Part shown: in pieces, positions 42,206 to 54,223 of the stretch
Numbering within the stretch: position 1 is the first letter of the stretch
Layout: each line of letters begins with the position of its first letter
Assembly: GCA_945903445.1 (NCBI GenBank)
Contig: CAMDNZ010000018.1
Span: 1-55,345, forward strand
Reading direction: 5' to 3'
DNA: 55,345 bases
From: Bordetella parapertussis
Lineage (GTDB): Bacteria; Pseudomonadota; Gammaproteobacteria; Burkholderiales; Burkholderiaceae_B
Notes under the pieces: generated by a model
Told to the model about the DNA's origin: nothing
What the model saw: the letters and a program-made list of their open reading frames with translations, nothing else
Databases searched by the model: none
Position numbers and translations under genes: made by a program

Positions 42206-42378
42206 GATGGTTCCTAAAATTAAAAAGTTCAGGGTCTAGGTGTTATGTCCTGCTTTCACCCGTACCCCATAAAAATACCTGCCAAATCAATGGCAAGCCC
42301 ACGAGATTAACATGAATACGGCCAACGCGCACAATAGCGGCTTGGCCGTCAGTTCAATCCGGGGCAAAGACGCAACGA

Positions 42379-43485
42379 TTACTTCTGATGCCCGGCCTGC
42401 GACAGAGCCACGCCCAAATACTGGTCGTAGGCGCCTTCGGCAACGCGGAACCACGGCACCACGCTGTCACGAAACGCCATGTAGTTGGTGTAGATCGCCT
42501 TGAACTTGGGATCTTTTGCCGAAAATTCGTCGTACACCGTGGTCGCCGCCTTGTACGACGCATCCATCACCTCGCGTGGGAACGGACGCAGTTGCGTGCC
42601 GCTGGCAATCAGCCGGCGCAAGGCGGCAGCATTAAGCGCGTCGTAACGCGAGGTCATGGCCACGTGAGCGACGCGGCTGGCGGCTTCGACGATGGTTTTA
42701 TAAGCAGGCGATAGCTTCTCGAACTCGGCGTCGTGAATATAAAGCGACACTTGCGGACCGCCTTCCCACCAACCCGGGTAGTAGTAATACTTGACCACCT
42801 TGTTGAAACCCAGCTTCTCGTCGTCGTAAGGACCGACGAACTCCACTGCGTCAAGCGTGCCTTTTTCCAGCGAAGGATACACATCGCCGCCGGCCAACTG
42901 CTGAGGCACGACACCCAAGCGCGACAATACCTCGCCGGCGAATCCGGCGGTTCGCATCTTCAGACCCTTCAAATCGGCCGAGGATTTAATCTCCCGGTTG
43001 TACCACCCCCCCATCTGCGTGCCGGTGTTGCCCATGGGGAAGTTGACGATCTTGTGCGGCTTGAACAATTCTCGTGTCAGTTTCGTACCTTCACCATCGA
43101 ACATCCACGCATTCATCTGACGGGCATTCAACCCGAACGGCACGGCGGCGTCGAAGCACAGCGCAGGATCTTTGCCGTAGTAGTAATACGACACAGTGTG
43201 ACCGCATTGAACGGTGTTATTGCTGACCGCATCCATCACTGCCAATGCAGGGACGATTTCGCCGCCAGGAAAGTGACGGATATTAAACTTGTTGTCCGTG
43301 GCTTCGCGCACGTACTTGCAAAACACGTCGCCCGTACCGAACAGTGCATCCAGGCTACGCGGGAAGCTGGACACCATGCGCCATTCGAGCGACGGCGCGC
43401 TTTGTGCGAATACGGGCGCCGCCACGGCCGCGCTGCCAGCGACGGCCCCTAGGCCCGCTTGGGTAAGAAACGAACGACGTTGCAT
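42379..43485 (-). CDS. TRAP transporter substrate-binding protein (DctP family)
   Basis: The periplasmic receptor of a TRAP transporter. The 368-residue protein has a Tat signal (MQRRSFLTQAGLGAVAG). The mature DctP domain has SFPRSLDALFGTGDVFCKYV (about 39-58), LKGLKMRTAGFAGEVLSRLG (about 171-190) with the carboxylate-binding Arg, and YPSLEKGTLDAVEFVGPYDD (about 201-220). The Arg-based pocket and the YYYPGWWEGG segment resemble receptors for 2-oxo acids or lactate (TakP type). No DctQ/DctM permease genes flank it, so the membrane partners must be elsewhere. Confidence 0.9.
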   Translation of the reverse strand: MQRRSFLTQAGLGAVAGSAAVAAPVFAQSAPSLEWRMVSSFPRSLDALFGTGDVFCKYVREATDNKFNIRHFPGGEIVPALAVMDAVSNNTVQCGHTVSYYYYGKDPALCFDAAVPFGLNARQMNAWMFDGEGTKLTRELFKPHKIVNFPMGNTGTQMGGWYNREIKSSADLKGLKMRTAGFAGEVLSRLGVVPQQLAGGDVYPSLEKGTLDAVEFVGPYDDEKLGFNKVVKYYYYPGWWEGGPQVSLYIHDAEFEKLSPAYKTIVEAASRVAHVAMTSRYDALNAAALRRLIASGTQLRPFPREVMDASYKAATTVYDEFSAKDPKFKAIYTNYMAFRDSVVPWFRVAEGAYDQYLGVALSQAGHQK

Positions 43486-43584
43486 GAAGAGTCTCCGAGG
43501 ATTTTGTTATGTTCGGAAATCATACAACTGGCCTAGCAAACCGTTACACCCAGAATGTCAAACCAAGGGCAAACCCCTGGTCGA

Positions 43585-44952
43585 TCACATGCCTGCGATG
43601 GCCATGTCTTCGATCAGAATCGACCCTGTGGTTTTGGTGCCGCGGGTGATGGTGTCGGCACCCACTGCCACGATCTGGCGGAACATGTCGTTCAAGTTGC
43701 CCGCAATGGTGATTTCTTCGACCGCATGCTGAATCTCGCCGTTCTCGACCCAGTAGCCGAACGCACCACGCGAGTAATCGCCGGTGACATAATTGACACC
43801 CTGGCCGATCAGCTCGGTCACCAGCAAGCCCCTGCCCATTTTGCGCAGCATGGCCCGGAAATCGTCGCCCCGCCTGGTCAAGGACGAGGTCATCACCAGA
43901 TTGTGCGACCCGCCCGCGTTGCCCGTGGTCTTCATGCCCAGCTTACGGCTGGTATAGGTGGACAGAAAATAGCCTTGCAATACCCCACGCTCCACTACCT
44001 GACGCGCCTGGGTGCGAACGCCCTCGTCGTCGAACGGTGAGCTGCCCATGCCACCCACGACGTGCGGATCTTCACTGATGCCGATATGAGCGGGGAAGAT
44101 CTCGCGACCCAGGCTGTCGAGCAAAAAGCTGGCCTTGCGATACAGGGCACCACCGCTGGTGGCTTGCGTGAACGCACCCAACAGCCCGACGGCCAGGGGC
44201 GCTTCGAACAACACCGGAAAACGCCCCGTAGGAATTCGACGAGCGCCTAAACGCGATAAGGCCCGCTCGGCCGCATAGCGACCGATGGCCTCGGGTTCGG
44301 CCAGATCGCCGCCCACTCGTGCGCTGCTATACCAATAGTCGCGCTGCATGCCGTTGCCCCGTCCTGCAATAGGCGCGACCGACAGACTGTGGCGCGAATA
44401 CGGATAGCCCCCCAGGAATCCCCTGGAATTACCCATCACGAACTGGCCTTCGTAAGTACCCAGGCTGGCACCGTCCGAATTAGTGATGCGCGAATCCGTC
44501 GCACGAGCGTCCGCCTCGGCCCGCAGCGCCAATTGGGCTGCCGCCTCGGTGCCAATGTCCCAGGCGCTGTGCAACCGCAAGTCGGCATGATCGACGGCCA
44601 AGGTATCGGCATCGGGCAAGCCGGCGACGGGGTCTTGCGCAGTATGGCGAGCGATGTGCCAAGCGGCTTCGACCGTTTCGCGCAAGGCTGCGTCCGAGAA
44701 GTCCGAGGTGGATGCCGACCCGCGCCGTTGTCCGGCATAGACGGTAACGTCCAGCGACCGATCGCGTGTCTGCTCGACGGTCTCGATATCGTCCTTGCGT
44801 ACCGATACCGACAAACCAAGGCTTTCCGATACCTCTGCGACGGCGTCCGATGCGCCGGTTTTACGGGCATGCGCCAACACGAATTCGACGATTTCGCTGA
44901 ACCGCGCGTGATTGGCGGCGATGGGAAGTGCAGGAGAAGGTGAATTAGCCAT
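43585..44952 (-). CDS. pmbA: Metalloprotease subunit PmbA/TldE
   Basis: A 455-residue member of the TldD/TldE pair, known in E. coli for microcin B17 maturation, CcdA degradation and DNA-gyrase-inhibitor effects. Marks are ASDAVAEVSESLGLSVSVRK (about 34-53), DVTVYAGQRRGSASTSDFSD (about 65-84), and the C-terminal beta region with NAGGSHNLVMTSSLTRRGDD and MLRKMGRGLLVTELIGQGVN followed by DYSRGAFGYWVENGEI. The zinc site resides in the partner TldD, not seen here. The ATG at 44952 fits the family start. Divergent from darP, which often neighbours it. Confidence 0.93.
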   Translation of the reverse strand: MANSPSPALPIAANHARFSEIVEFVLAHARKTGASDAVAEVSESLGLSVSVRKDDIETVEQTRDRSLDVTVYAGQRRGSASTSDFSDAALRETVEAAWHIARHTAQDPVAGLPDADTLAVDHADLRLHSAWDIGTEAAAQLALRAEADARATDSRITNSDGASLGTYEGQFVMGNSRGFLGGYPYSRHSLSVAPIAGRGNGMQRDYWYSSARVGGDLAEPEAIGRYAAERALSRLGARRIPTGRFPVLFEAPLAVGLLGAFTQATSGGALYRKASFLLDSLGREIFPAHIGISEDPHVVGGMGSSPFDDEGVRTQARQVVERGVLQGYFLSTYTSRKLGMKTTGNAGGSHNLVMTSSLTRRGDDFRAMLRKMGRGLLVTELIGQGVNYVTGDYSRGAFGYWVENGEIQHAVEEITIAGNLNDMFRQIVAVGADTITRGTKTTGSILIEDMAIAGM

Positions 44953-45014
44953 ACATGCTCTTAGCGGATAGACGAGTATCATAGCCAAGTCCGACACGCC
45001 TGCATTGCAACACG

Positions 45015-45599
45015 ATGAATCCACAAAATTTAGATGGCCCTCAAACGGCCGACGACCACGGCTACGACCGTCCGAGCAAGTCCCAGGTCAAGCGCGACAT
45101 GCACGCCCTGCTCGACTTGGGTAAAGCACTTGTCGATTTGCCCATGGACAAGCTGAAACAGCTGCCACTGGAAGAAAAGCTGTTCGAAGCCATCAAATTG
45201 GCTCAGCGCACCAACGCGCGCGAAGGCAAGCGTCGCCAGGTCCACTATGTGGGCAAACTGATGCGCGACGCGCCTGCCGACGAAATCCGCGCTCAATTGG
45301 ATGTGTGGGCCAACGGCTCGCGCAGCGAAACCATGGCTATGCATCGCCTGGAAATCCAGCGCGACAAACTGATTGCCGACGATGAAGCGCTGACCCGTCT
45401 GCTGGCAGACCACCCTGCCGTGGACGTGCAGGCCCTACGCGCGCAGATTCGTGCTGCGCGCAAAGAAGCCACGTCGAATGCCGCGCTGCTGCCCGATCAA
45501 GAACCGCAAAAGAAGCACTACCGCGCACTGTTTCAGACGCTCAAGTCACTCCACGCCGCACCTGCCGCTGCCCCCGACCAGGACGAAAACGACGAATGA
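45015..45599 (+). CDS. darP: Ribosome-associated protein YjgA/DarP (DUF615)
   Basis: A 194-residue, mostly helical and highly charged protein of the DUF615 family. E. coli DarP (YjgA) binds late 50S assembly particles. Marks are RPSKSQVKRDMHALLDLGKA (about 18-37), LPMDKLKQLPLEEKLFEAIK, NAREGKRRQVHYVGKLMRD (about 68-86) and ALTRLLADHPAVDVQALRAQ. Its stop overlaps the start of the hydrolase gene by 4 bases (ATGA). Divergent from pmbA by 62 bases. Confidence 0.93.
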   Translation: MNPQNLDGPQTADDHGYDRPSKSQVKRDMHALLDLGKALVDLPMDKLKQLPLEEKLFEAIKLAQRTNAREGKRRQVHYVGKLMRDAPADEIRAQLDVWANGSRSETMAMHRLEIQRDKLIADDEALTRLLADHPAVDVQALRAQIRAARKEATSNAALLPDQEPQKKHYRALFQTLKSLHAAPAAAPDQDENDE

Positions 45600-46273
45600 C
45601 CGCCACACCCGCCTTGCTGGACACCGTAGACATCGAAACCGGCCCAGAGCCTACCCATAGCGTCATCTGGATGCATGGGCTTGGTGCCGACGCCAACGAT
45701 TTCGTCCCCATCATTGCTGAATTGCGCCTGGCGGCCTCGCCCGCTGTTCGCTTCGTGTTTCCCAACGCGCCAGTGCAGCCGGTGACCATCAACAACGGCA
45801 TGGCCATGCGTTCTTGGTATGACATTCTGGTAGTCGATCTGGTCCGCCGCGAAGACGCCGCTGGCATTCGCTTGTCGCAAACCGCCATCGAGGCGTTGGT
45901 GGCACGCGAGAACGCACGCGGCATTGCCACGAACCGGATCGTACTGGCAGGTTTCTCGCAAGGTTGCGCGATGGCTTTGCACACGGGCCTGCGCTTGAAC
46001 GAAAAGCTGGCGGGCATCGTCGGACTGTCGGGCTATCTGCCCATCGCCGATAGCTTTGCCGCCGAACGCAGCGCCGCCAATGCCGACACGCCTATTTTCC
46101 TGGCGCATGGCACGCACGATCCCGTCATCACGCTAGCGCGCGCCGAAGCCTCGCGCGTCGCGCTGCAAGCGCAGGGCTACAGCGTCGAATGGCACACGTA
46201 TCCGATGCCGCACTCGGTGCATCCCGAGGAAGTGCGCGACATCGCCACGTTCCTCAAGCGAGTGCTGATTTAA
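45596..46273 (+). CDS. Carboxylesterase/lysophospholipase-type alpha/beta hydrolase
   Basis: A 225-residue alpha/beta hydrolase of the phospholipase/carboxylesterase (Abhydrolase_2) family, which cleaves short-chain esters or lysolipids. The N-terminal oxyanion region is VIWMHGLGADANDFVP (about 23-38), the nucleophile Ser is in GFSQGCAM (about 122-129), Asp in HGTHDPVI (about 172-179) and His in PMPHSVHPEEV (about 205-215). No signal peptide, so cytosolic. It is translationally coupled to darP upstream. Confidence 0.9.
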   Translation: MTATPALLDTVDIETGPEPTHSVIWMHGLGADANDFVPIIAELRLAASPAVRFVFPNAPVQPVTINNGMAMRSWYDILVVDLVRREDAAGIRLSQTAIEALVARENARGIATNRIVLAGFSQGCAMALHTGLRLNEKLAGIVGLSGYLPIADSFAAERSAANADTPIFLAHGTHDPVITLARAEASRVALQAQGYSVEWHTYPMPHSVHPEEVRDIATFLKRVLI

Positions 46274-46303
46274 CACCCCAGCGGTGCTATCAATCGCCTG
46301 ACT

Positions 46304-48787
46304 TCAGGACTCGACAGTACCGCCTGCTCTAGGGCTCAGATCCAGCCACACCCGCCGCAAACTGGTGTCGTCGTGGTCGCGATCGACGCGAAACCCAAGG
46401 CTCGTCATCAAGGCGAGCATGGGTCGATTCTCGGCTAGCACCACGCCGTCGATATAGTCCAAGCCCTGCTCGCGAGCGGCGTCGATCAGCATACGCATCA
46501 GTTGACCGCCCAAGCCCCGGCGCTGCCACGCATCGCCGATGACCAGCGCATACTCGGCCCCGCGCCCATCGGGATGACGCAGATAGTGCGCCAAACCGAT
46601 GATCACTTCTTGCGGATAGCCCCGGTGGGCAGGATTGGGCACGAAGGTGGTCGCCACCAGCGCCAACTCTCGGTGATAGTCCACTTGGGTATAGCGCGCC
46701 AGCATGCGCGGCGTCAGTTCCCGCATCATCGACACGAATCGCATATAGCGCGACCGCTCCGACAAATCGCGAATGAAGTGCTGGAGCGGATCGCCGTCTT
46801 CGGGCCGAATCGGTCGGATGGTCCAGCGCGTGCCGTCATCGAAGCGCAATGGATGCACCCACCGGCGCGGATAAGGATGAATGGCCATATGGGCGTATCC
46901 CCCGGCCTGGGGATCGACGCCCACCGCCTTGTCGGTCAAACCGATGACGACGCGTTCGACGTGCAGCACGTCGTCGCCCGCGCGGATCGGATCGACCGCC
47001 ACGCAGGCGACATCGGGCAACTCGCTGACGATTTCAGACAGACGCACGACCCAGTTGATCAAGGCGTCTGTAGCGCTTGTGCCCATGTGCGGTCGAAACA
47101 CCCGACGCCAGAGTCGACTGCGCTCGATCATCTGCTGGGCCAGAAACCGATTGAGCGGAGCCAGGTCGGCAGCCCGATCCGACAGCGGCAAGGGCGTGCC
47201 CAGCCCCCCCGACCCGAATCGCAAATAAGGCCCGAAGCGAGCGTCGCGATCGGCACGCAGGGACATGGCGCGCACTGGCAGAGCACGGGCACCGCCCAGC
47301 GCATCGGCTTCGCCAACGACGGCCCGCGACCGATGCAAACCGAACGCCATCAGCACCGCATCGCTTTCAGCCGGAGCCAAGGCCTGGCGGCCCTCCTCTC
47401 GCGCCAGTGCGATCACACCGCGCGCGGCATCGAGGTCAGGCGCGGCGCCCGCAGACACCGGTGGCAGCGCTTGCAGCAGCAACTGTTGGTTATAGAAGTG
47501 TGTAGCCAGCACACCGAACGCGTCGGCTGCCGACTCGGGCGTCCGGAAGGCCGGCGTGCCCGCGTCGTCCAACATGCGCCGCAGGGGACGCATCCCGGCA
47601 TCGCCCATAAAACACGTCACCACTGGCTTCTTGGCGGCGGGCGCGTACTGCGCCAGCTGGCGTGCGACAGAGGGCATGTCCGCCAAGGCATCGGGTGCCA
47701 GCAACACCAATACGCCATCGACCCCGGCATCGTCCTGCAAGACGTCCAGCATCGCTTGAATTTTCCCGGCCGTCAGCGGCACATAGGTGATGACGGGGTT
47801 GTCCAGCCGCGCATCGGGCTCCAGCAAAGCGGCCAGCGCTCGTTGGGTGGTGATGAACAACTCGGCCCGCTGCACGGCGGCGTCCGGCCCCAGCAAATCC
47901 AAGGCCAGTTGCGGTGGACCGCTGCCGTTGCCCAGCAACACCACGCGTCGGCCACGCGGCCGACGGTTGTAGCCCAGCACTTTGACAGCCGAAAACAACT
48001 GCACGAAATAGCGCACTCGCACGGCACCCGCGCGCCGTAAGGCCGCATCCAGCACGGCGTCGGCCCCTTCCGCCTCGTCGCGTCCCGCTTTCAATATGAC
48101 GACCGGCTTGACGCTGGCGGCGGCGCGCAGGGCGCTCATGAACTCGCGTGCGGGGCCGGGATCTTCGATATATAAAGCGATGCTGTCGGTGCGGGGATCG
48201 GACGCCAAAAAATCGAGCACCTGGGTCAAGCCGACGACCGCTTCGTCGCCCAGCGCCACGGCCAAAGAAAACCCGATATGCACGTCTTCGGCCCAGTCCA
48301 TGACCGCCGCCATGATGGCACGCGACTGCGCTACCAGCGCGACCCGACCGATACGCGCCAGACTCGGGTGTTGGCTGAAATTGAACCCGGCGTGTGGTCG
48401 TTGCGCGCCGAAGGCACGCGGCCCCAGCACTTGGCAATCGTGCGCCTGAGCCCACTCGCGCACCAATGCGGCGGCGCCCTTGGGGTAAGGATCGGCTTGT
48501 TCGTGAGGCAGCAGAATCAAGCCTCGCGGGGCGCATGGCCCCAAGCGCCGCAATGTTTCGATCAGCACGGCGGGGGCCACGCACACCACAGCCAAATCGG
48601 GGCGGCTACCAAGCGGCACGCCCACGCACTCGCCAGGCATCTTGGGCGGCAGTCCGGCGTCTGCCCTCACGTGGGTGGTGGCGGCAGCCAAACCCTTGGG
48701 CAGCCATTGCGATACCGGCAGATCGCGATCGCTGATCACCACCAGCGAAGCCGGTTCGAACAAAGGAGCAAGAGCGTGTCGGAACAT
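46304..48787 (-). CDS. Pat-like protein acetyltransferase (CoA-ligase-like plus GNAT)
   Basis: An 827-residue fusion. Residues about 1-450 resemble the alpha part of ADP-forming acyl-CoA synthetases: a CoA-binding region and two flavodoxin-like segments, with IGFSLAVALGDEAVVGLTQV and VPLTAGKIQAMLDVLQDDAG. An abbreviated ATP-grasp-like region follows (about 480-640, with DARFGPYLRFGSGGLG). The C-terminal GNAT domain (about 660-815) has WQRRGLGGQLMRMLID, the acetyl-CoA loop. Pat/PatZ enzymes acetylate metabolic enzymes such as acetyl-CoA synthetase. It is about 60-70 residues shorter than typical PatZ, the lack lying mainly in the ATP-grasp part. Divergent from gltX by 61 bases. Confidence 0.85.
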   Translation of the reverse strand: MFRHALAPLFEPASLVVISDRDLPVSQWLPKGLAAATTHVRADAGLPPKMPGECVGVPLGSRPDLAVVCVAPAVLIETLRRLGPCAPRGLILLPHEQADPYPKGAAALVREWAQAHDCQVLGPRAFGAQRPHAGFNFSQHPSLARIGRVALVAQSRAIMAAVMDWAEDVHIGFSLAVALGDEAVVGLTQVLDFLASDPRTDSIALYIEDPGPAREFMSALRAAASVKPVVILKAGRDEAEGADAVLDAALRRAGAVRVRYFVQLFSAVKVLGYNRRPRGRRVVLLGNGSGPPQLALDLLGPDAAVQRAELFITTQRALAALLEPDARLDNPVITYVPLTAGKIQAMLDVLQDDAGVDGVLVLLAPDALADMPSVARQLAQYAPAAKKPVVTCFMGDAGMRPLRRMLDDAGTPAFRTPESAADAFGVLATHFYNQQLLLQALPPVSAGAAPDLDAARGVIALAREEGRQALAPAESDAVLMAFGLHRSRAVVGEADALGGARALPVRAMSLRADRDARFGPYLRFGSGGLGTPLPLSDRAADLAPLNRFLAQQMIERSRLWRRVFRPHMGTSATDALINWVVRLSEIVSELPDVACVAVDPIRAGDDVLHVERVVIGLTDKAVGVDPQAGGYAHMAIHPYPRRWVHPLRFDDGTRWTIRPIRPEDGDPLQHFIRDLSERSRYMRFVSMMRELTPRMLARYTQVDYHRELALVATTFVPNPAHRGYPQEVIIGLAHYLRHPDGRGAEYALVIGDAWQRRGLGGQLMRMLIDAAREQGLDYIDGVVLAENRPMLALMTSLGFRVDRDHDDTSLRRVWLDLSPRAGGTVES

Positions 48788-48848
48788 CGCTGCTGTCGGC
48801 CTACTCTAGAATATCGTTATCCGAACATTACCATTGTCGTCTGCCACC

Positions 48849-50255
48849 ATGACCGCTTCCGCTACGCCTATCGTCCGCACCCGCTTCGCGCCTTCGCCTA
48901 CGGGCTATCTGCATTTGGGTGGGGCTCGCACCGCGCTTTTCTCATGGGCGTTCGCGCGTCGTCACCAAGGCGTATTCGTGTTGCGCATTGAAGATACCGA
49001 TGTCGCTCGTTCGACGCCCGAAGCCGTGCAGGCCATTTTGGACAGTATGAAATGGCTGGGTATGGAGCCAGACGAAGGCCCGTTCTACCAAATGCAGCAC
49101 ATGGATCGCTATCGCGCGGTCATCCACAAGATGCTGAAAGACGGTACGGCCTACCCCTGCTATAGCTCGCCCGAAGAGGTCGAGGCCATGCGCGAAGCCG
49201 CCCGTGCCCGAGGCGACAAGCCGCGTTATGACGGCACCTGGCGTCCGACTCCCGGCAAAACGCTGCCGCCGGTACCCACCGACCGCCTGCCCGTGGTGCG
49301 TTTCGCCAACCCGCAATCGGGTGCGACCCAGTGGGAGGATCTGGTCAAAGGCACCATCAGTATCGACAACGGCGAACTCGACGATCTGATCATTGCCCGC
49401 CAGGACGGCACGCCCACCTACAACTTCTGCGTGGTGGTGGACGACTGGGATATGCGTATCACCCACGTCATTCGCGGCGACGATCACGTCAACAACACCC
49501 CGCGCCAGATCAACATCCTGCGCGCGCTGGGGGCCGACGTGCCGCTGTACGGTCACGTACCTATGATTCTGGGCCCGGACGGCCAGAAACTGTCCAAGCG
49601 TCACGGCGCGGTGAATGTCATGGCCTATGACGACGAGGGTTATCTACCCGAGGCGATGATCAATTATCTGGCGCGCCTGGGATTCAGCCATGGCGACGAC
49701 GAGCTGTTCAGCCGCGAACAATTGGTCGATTGGTTCGATACCGACCATCTGACCAAGTCGGCCTCGCAGTGGGATCCGAAAAAGCTGAACTGGGTCAACG
49801 CCCACTACATCAAGCAGATGGACGACGTCGAGTTGGCCGAGCGCATCGCCCCGCGCATCGCGCGCCAGGGCGGCTCGCCCGCGGCTATCGACCTGGCGGC
49901 CGTGGTGCATCTGCTGAAGGATCGCGCCGAGACGCTCGAACAACTGGCCGAAGGCGCCCTGCTGTTTTGCGGTCCCGCCCGAGAGGCCAGGCCTGAATTG
50001 ATCGAGCAGCACCTGACCGCGCCCGCACGGGCAGCGCTGGCCGACTTTGCCGAACGCGCCACGGCTACGCCCTGGACTCGCCAGGACATCGCCGCGCTGA
50101 TCAAAACGGTGCTGGCCGGCCACGGCATGAAAATGCCGCAACTGGCCATTCCCCTGCGGGTGGCGGTGTGTGGCCAGACCCAGACGCCCGCCATCGATGC
50201 CGTACTCGAACTGCTGGGCCGCGATACGGTGCTGGGACGGCTGGCCGCGGTCTAA
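48849..50255 (+). CDS. gltX: Glutamyl-tRNA synthetase
   Basis: Charges tRNA-Glu. It is a 468-residue class I synthetase. The HIGH-type motif is in RFAPSPTGYLHLGGARTALF (about 11-30), the KMSKS equivalent is QKLSKRHGAVNVM (about 247-259), and the helical anticodon-binding domain covers about 330-468. The start at ATG 48849 is preferred over a TTG at 48834; no ribosome site stands out for either. A zinc-site cysteine motif is not obvious, as in many members. Its stop lies 3 bases from the end of a convergent lipoprotein gene. Confidence 0.96.
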   Translation: MTASATPIVRTRFAPSPTGYLHLGGARTALFSWAFARRHQGVFVLRIEDTDVARSTPEAVQAILDSMKWLGMEPDEGPFYQMQHMDRYRAVIHKMLKDGTAYPCYSSPEEVEAMREAARARGDKPRYDGTWRPTPGKTLPPVPTDRLPVVRFANPQSGATQWEDLVKGTISIDNGELDDLIIARQDGTPTYNFCVVVDDWDMRITHVIRGDDHVNNTPRQINILRALGADVPLYGHVPMILGPDGQKLSKRHGAVNVMAYDDEGYLPEAMINYLARLGFSHGDDELFSREQLVDWFDTDHLTKSASQWDPKKLNWVNAHYIKQMDDVELAERIAPRIARQGGSPAAIDLAAVVHLLKDRAETLEQLAEGALLFCGPAREARPELIEQHLTAPARAALADFAERATATPWTRQDIAALIKTVLAGHGMKMPQLAIPLRVAVCGQTQTPAIDAVLELLGRDTVLGRLAAV

Positions 50256-50258
50256 GCC

Positions 50259-50780
50259 TTATTGAGTCGGCAGCTTGAAGCCATCGGGCATCTTGCGGGC
50301 TGTCAGCGCTTGAGCCGGCGAGCGCTGATCGCGTGCAACAAAACGTGTCGCGTTGACCGAGTCGACGCGCCAACGGTTCTGATAGATGGGATCCTTGGCG
50401 TCGATGTCGTCACCGTTGGAGCGCAATGTGCGCAACTCCAGCACGGAGTTGCCATATGTCCAGCACCCCGTCTCGCGCAAGCCGGGCCGCATGCGCTTGC
50501 CGATCTTGAGCTGGGTGTCATAGACCATCGTGCCATCGGCACGCAGGGTCACCAGGGTATGCATCTGGCCGCCCACGCCACGCGGCGTCGAAGTCGAATA
50601 CCAGTTGCCCACCAAGGGACTATTTGCCTGGGCCGCACACGCGACCGTCGCGGCCGCCCCAGGTTGACCGGCTGGCGGCGTACCCGCCTGACCGGCCGGC
50701 ACACCGCCCCGTTGGACGCATCCTACCAAAACCACCGCCACGGCTATCGCAACGCCCCGCCACACCACAGACCCGCTCAT
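50259..50780 (-). CDS. Lipoprotein of unknown function downstream of gltX
   Basis: A 173-residue protein with a lipoprotein signal (MSGSVVWRGVAIAVAVVLVG followed by Cys about 21). A Pro/Ala/Gly linker follows (about 25-45), then a compact beta domain (NSPLVGNWYSTSTPRGVGGQ, TLVTLRADGTMVYDTQLKIG, RETGCWTYGNSVLELRTLRS) of the kind seen in small lipocalin-like or DUF-type envelope proteins. Two cysteines in the mature domain could pair. The ATG at 50780 fits the signal. Function not recognised; likely outer-membrane attached. Confidence 0.72.
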   Translation of the reverse strand: MSGSVVWRGVAIAVAVVLVGCVQRGGVPAGQAGTPPAGQPGAAATVACAAQANSPLVGNWYSTSTPRGVGGQMHTLVTLRADGTMVYDTQLKIGKRMRPGLRETGCWTYGNSVLELRTLRSNGDDIDAKDPIYQNRWRVDSVNATRFVARDQRSPAQALTARKMPDGFKLPTQ

Positions 50781-50848
50781 GTTTCCCAATCCACTCTAAA
50801 TTCATTACACTGCCCCCCTTTTGCTGGAGGCCGCCCACACTCTACGAC

Positions 50849-50885
50849 GGCCCTCGGGCAGCATGCAACTGGCGCATCGAGGGCC
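50849..50885. other. Long hairpin in the 520-base leader ahead of nrdA
   Basis: GGCCCTCG (50849-50856) pairs perfectly with CGAGGGCC (50878-50885) across a 21-base loop. GTGAGC/GCTCAC forms a second small hairpin near 50985-51000. The stretch 50781-51107 otherwise holds no credible gene. I see no match to a known riboswitch, cobalamin included. Confidence 0.4.
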
Positions 50886-51107
50886 TGTGCTTGGGAGCAA
50901 CAGTAAAGAAGCAGGCGGGCTGTCTGTCTGGGTCGAGCGCTAAAAATCGTTCCGAACCCAGCTTATCTGCGTCATTGAGAGTGAGCACTTCGCTCACTAG
51001 ACCCGCGCTGCACCAACGTCGGATTTCCATGGAAAAAACAACGCGAAAGTTAAGTCACATTTAGTCGCAACCGTGAAGAGACAAACGCTTGCTCGCGCCC
51101 GCCCGCC

Positions 51108-51155
51108 CCACTAGAATTGGTGTCGATGCGCGGGGTGCTACACTATATCTAGTAG
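51108..51155 (+). promoter_or_regulatory. Paired NrdR boxes over the nrdAB promoter
   Basis: Two 16-base sites of NrdR-box type: CCACTAGAATTGGTGT (51108-51123) and ACACTATATCTAGTAG (51140-51155). Both keep the CxAxA/T...TxGT core of the consensus acaCwAtATaTwGtgt. Their starts are 32 bases apart, three helical turns, the spacing expected for a cooperative NrdR binding pair. TTGGTG (51118) and TACACT (51138-51143) give a -35/-10-like pair within the sites, so binding would block polymerase. Confidence 0.75.
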
Positions 51156-51301
51156 GCAACCTGCCTCTTTCGCTTCATCTTCCGGCAGTCCGGCGACACC
51201 CGCCCTGACGGCCCGGCACGCGGTTTTCATCAGTATTCAGCACCAGTATGGCCTTCGGCCGTGCTGTTTTCGCCATTCGAGTATTACGCACAGGAGCTTC
51301 C

Positions 51302-54202
<2,901 letters not shown>

Positions 54203-54223
54203 TCAGATTCGGAGAATATTCAT

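Noticed and set aside
40130..42217. A plus-strand open frame of 695 codons across argC, rpsI and rplM
   Set aside because: It is antisense to three secure genes on the minus strand, crosses a strong terminator, and its product has biased low-information composition (His/Arg/Gln-rich), as expected for a shadow of GC-rich coding DNA.
46502..48040. A plus-strand open frame of 512 codons inside the Pat-like gene
   Set aside because: Antisense to a well-supported gene with the GNAT and CoA-ligase-like motifs; composition is His/Arg/Gln-rich with no domain.
50781..51107. Possible cobalamin riboswitch ahead of nrdA
   Set aside because: Some GC-rich hairpins and a GCAACTGGC stretch are present, but the B12-box and the GCCACTG element are not found in proper order; NrdR boxes explain control better.
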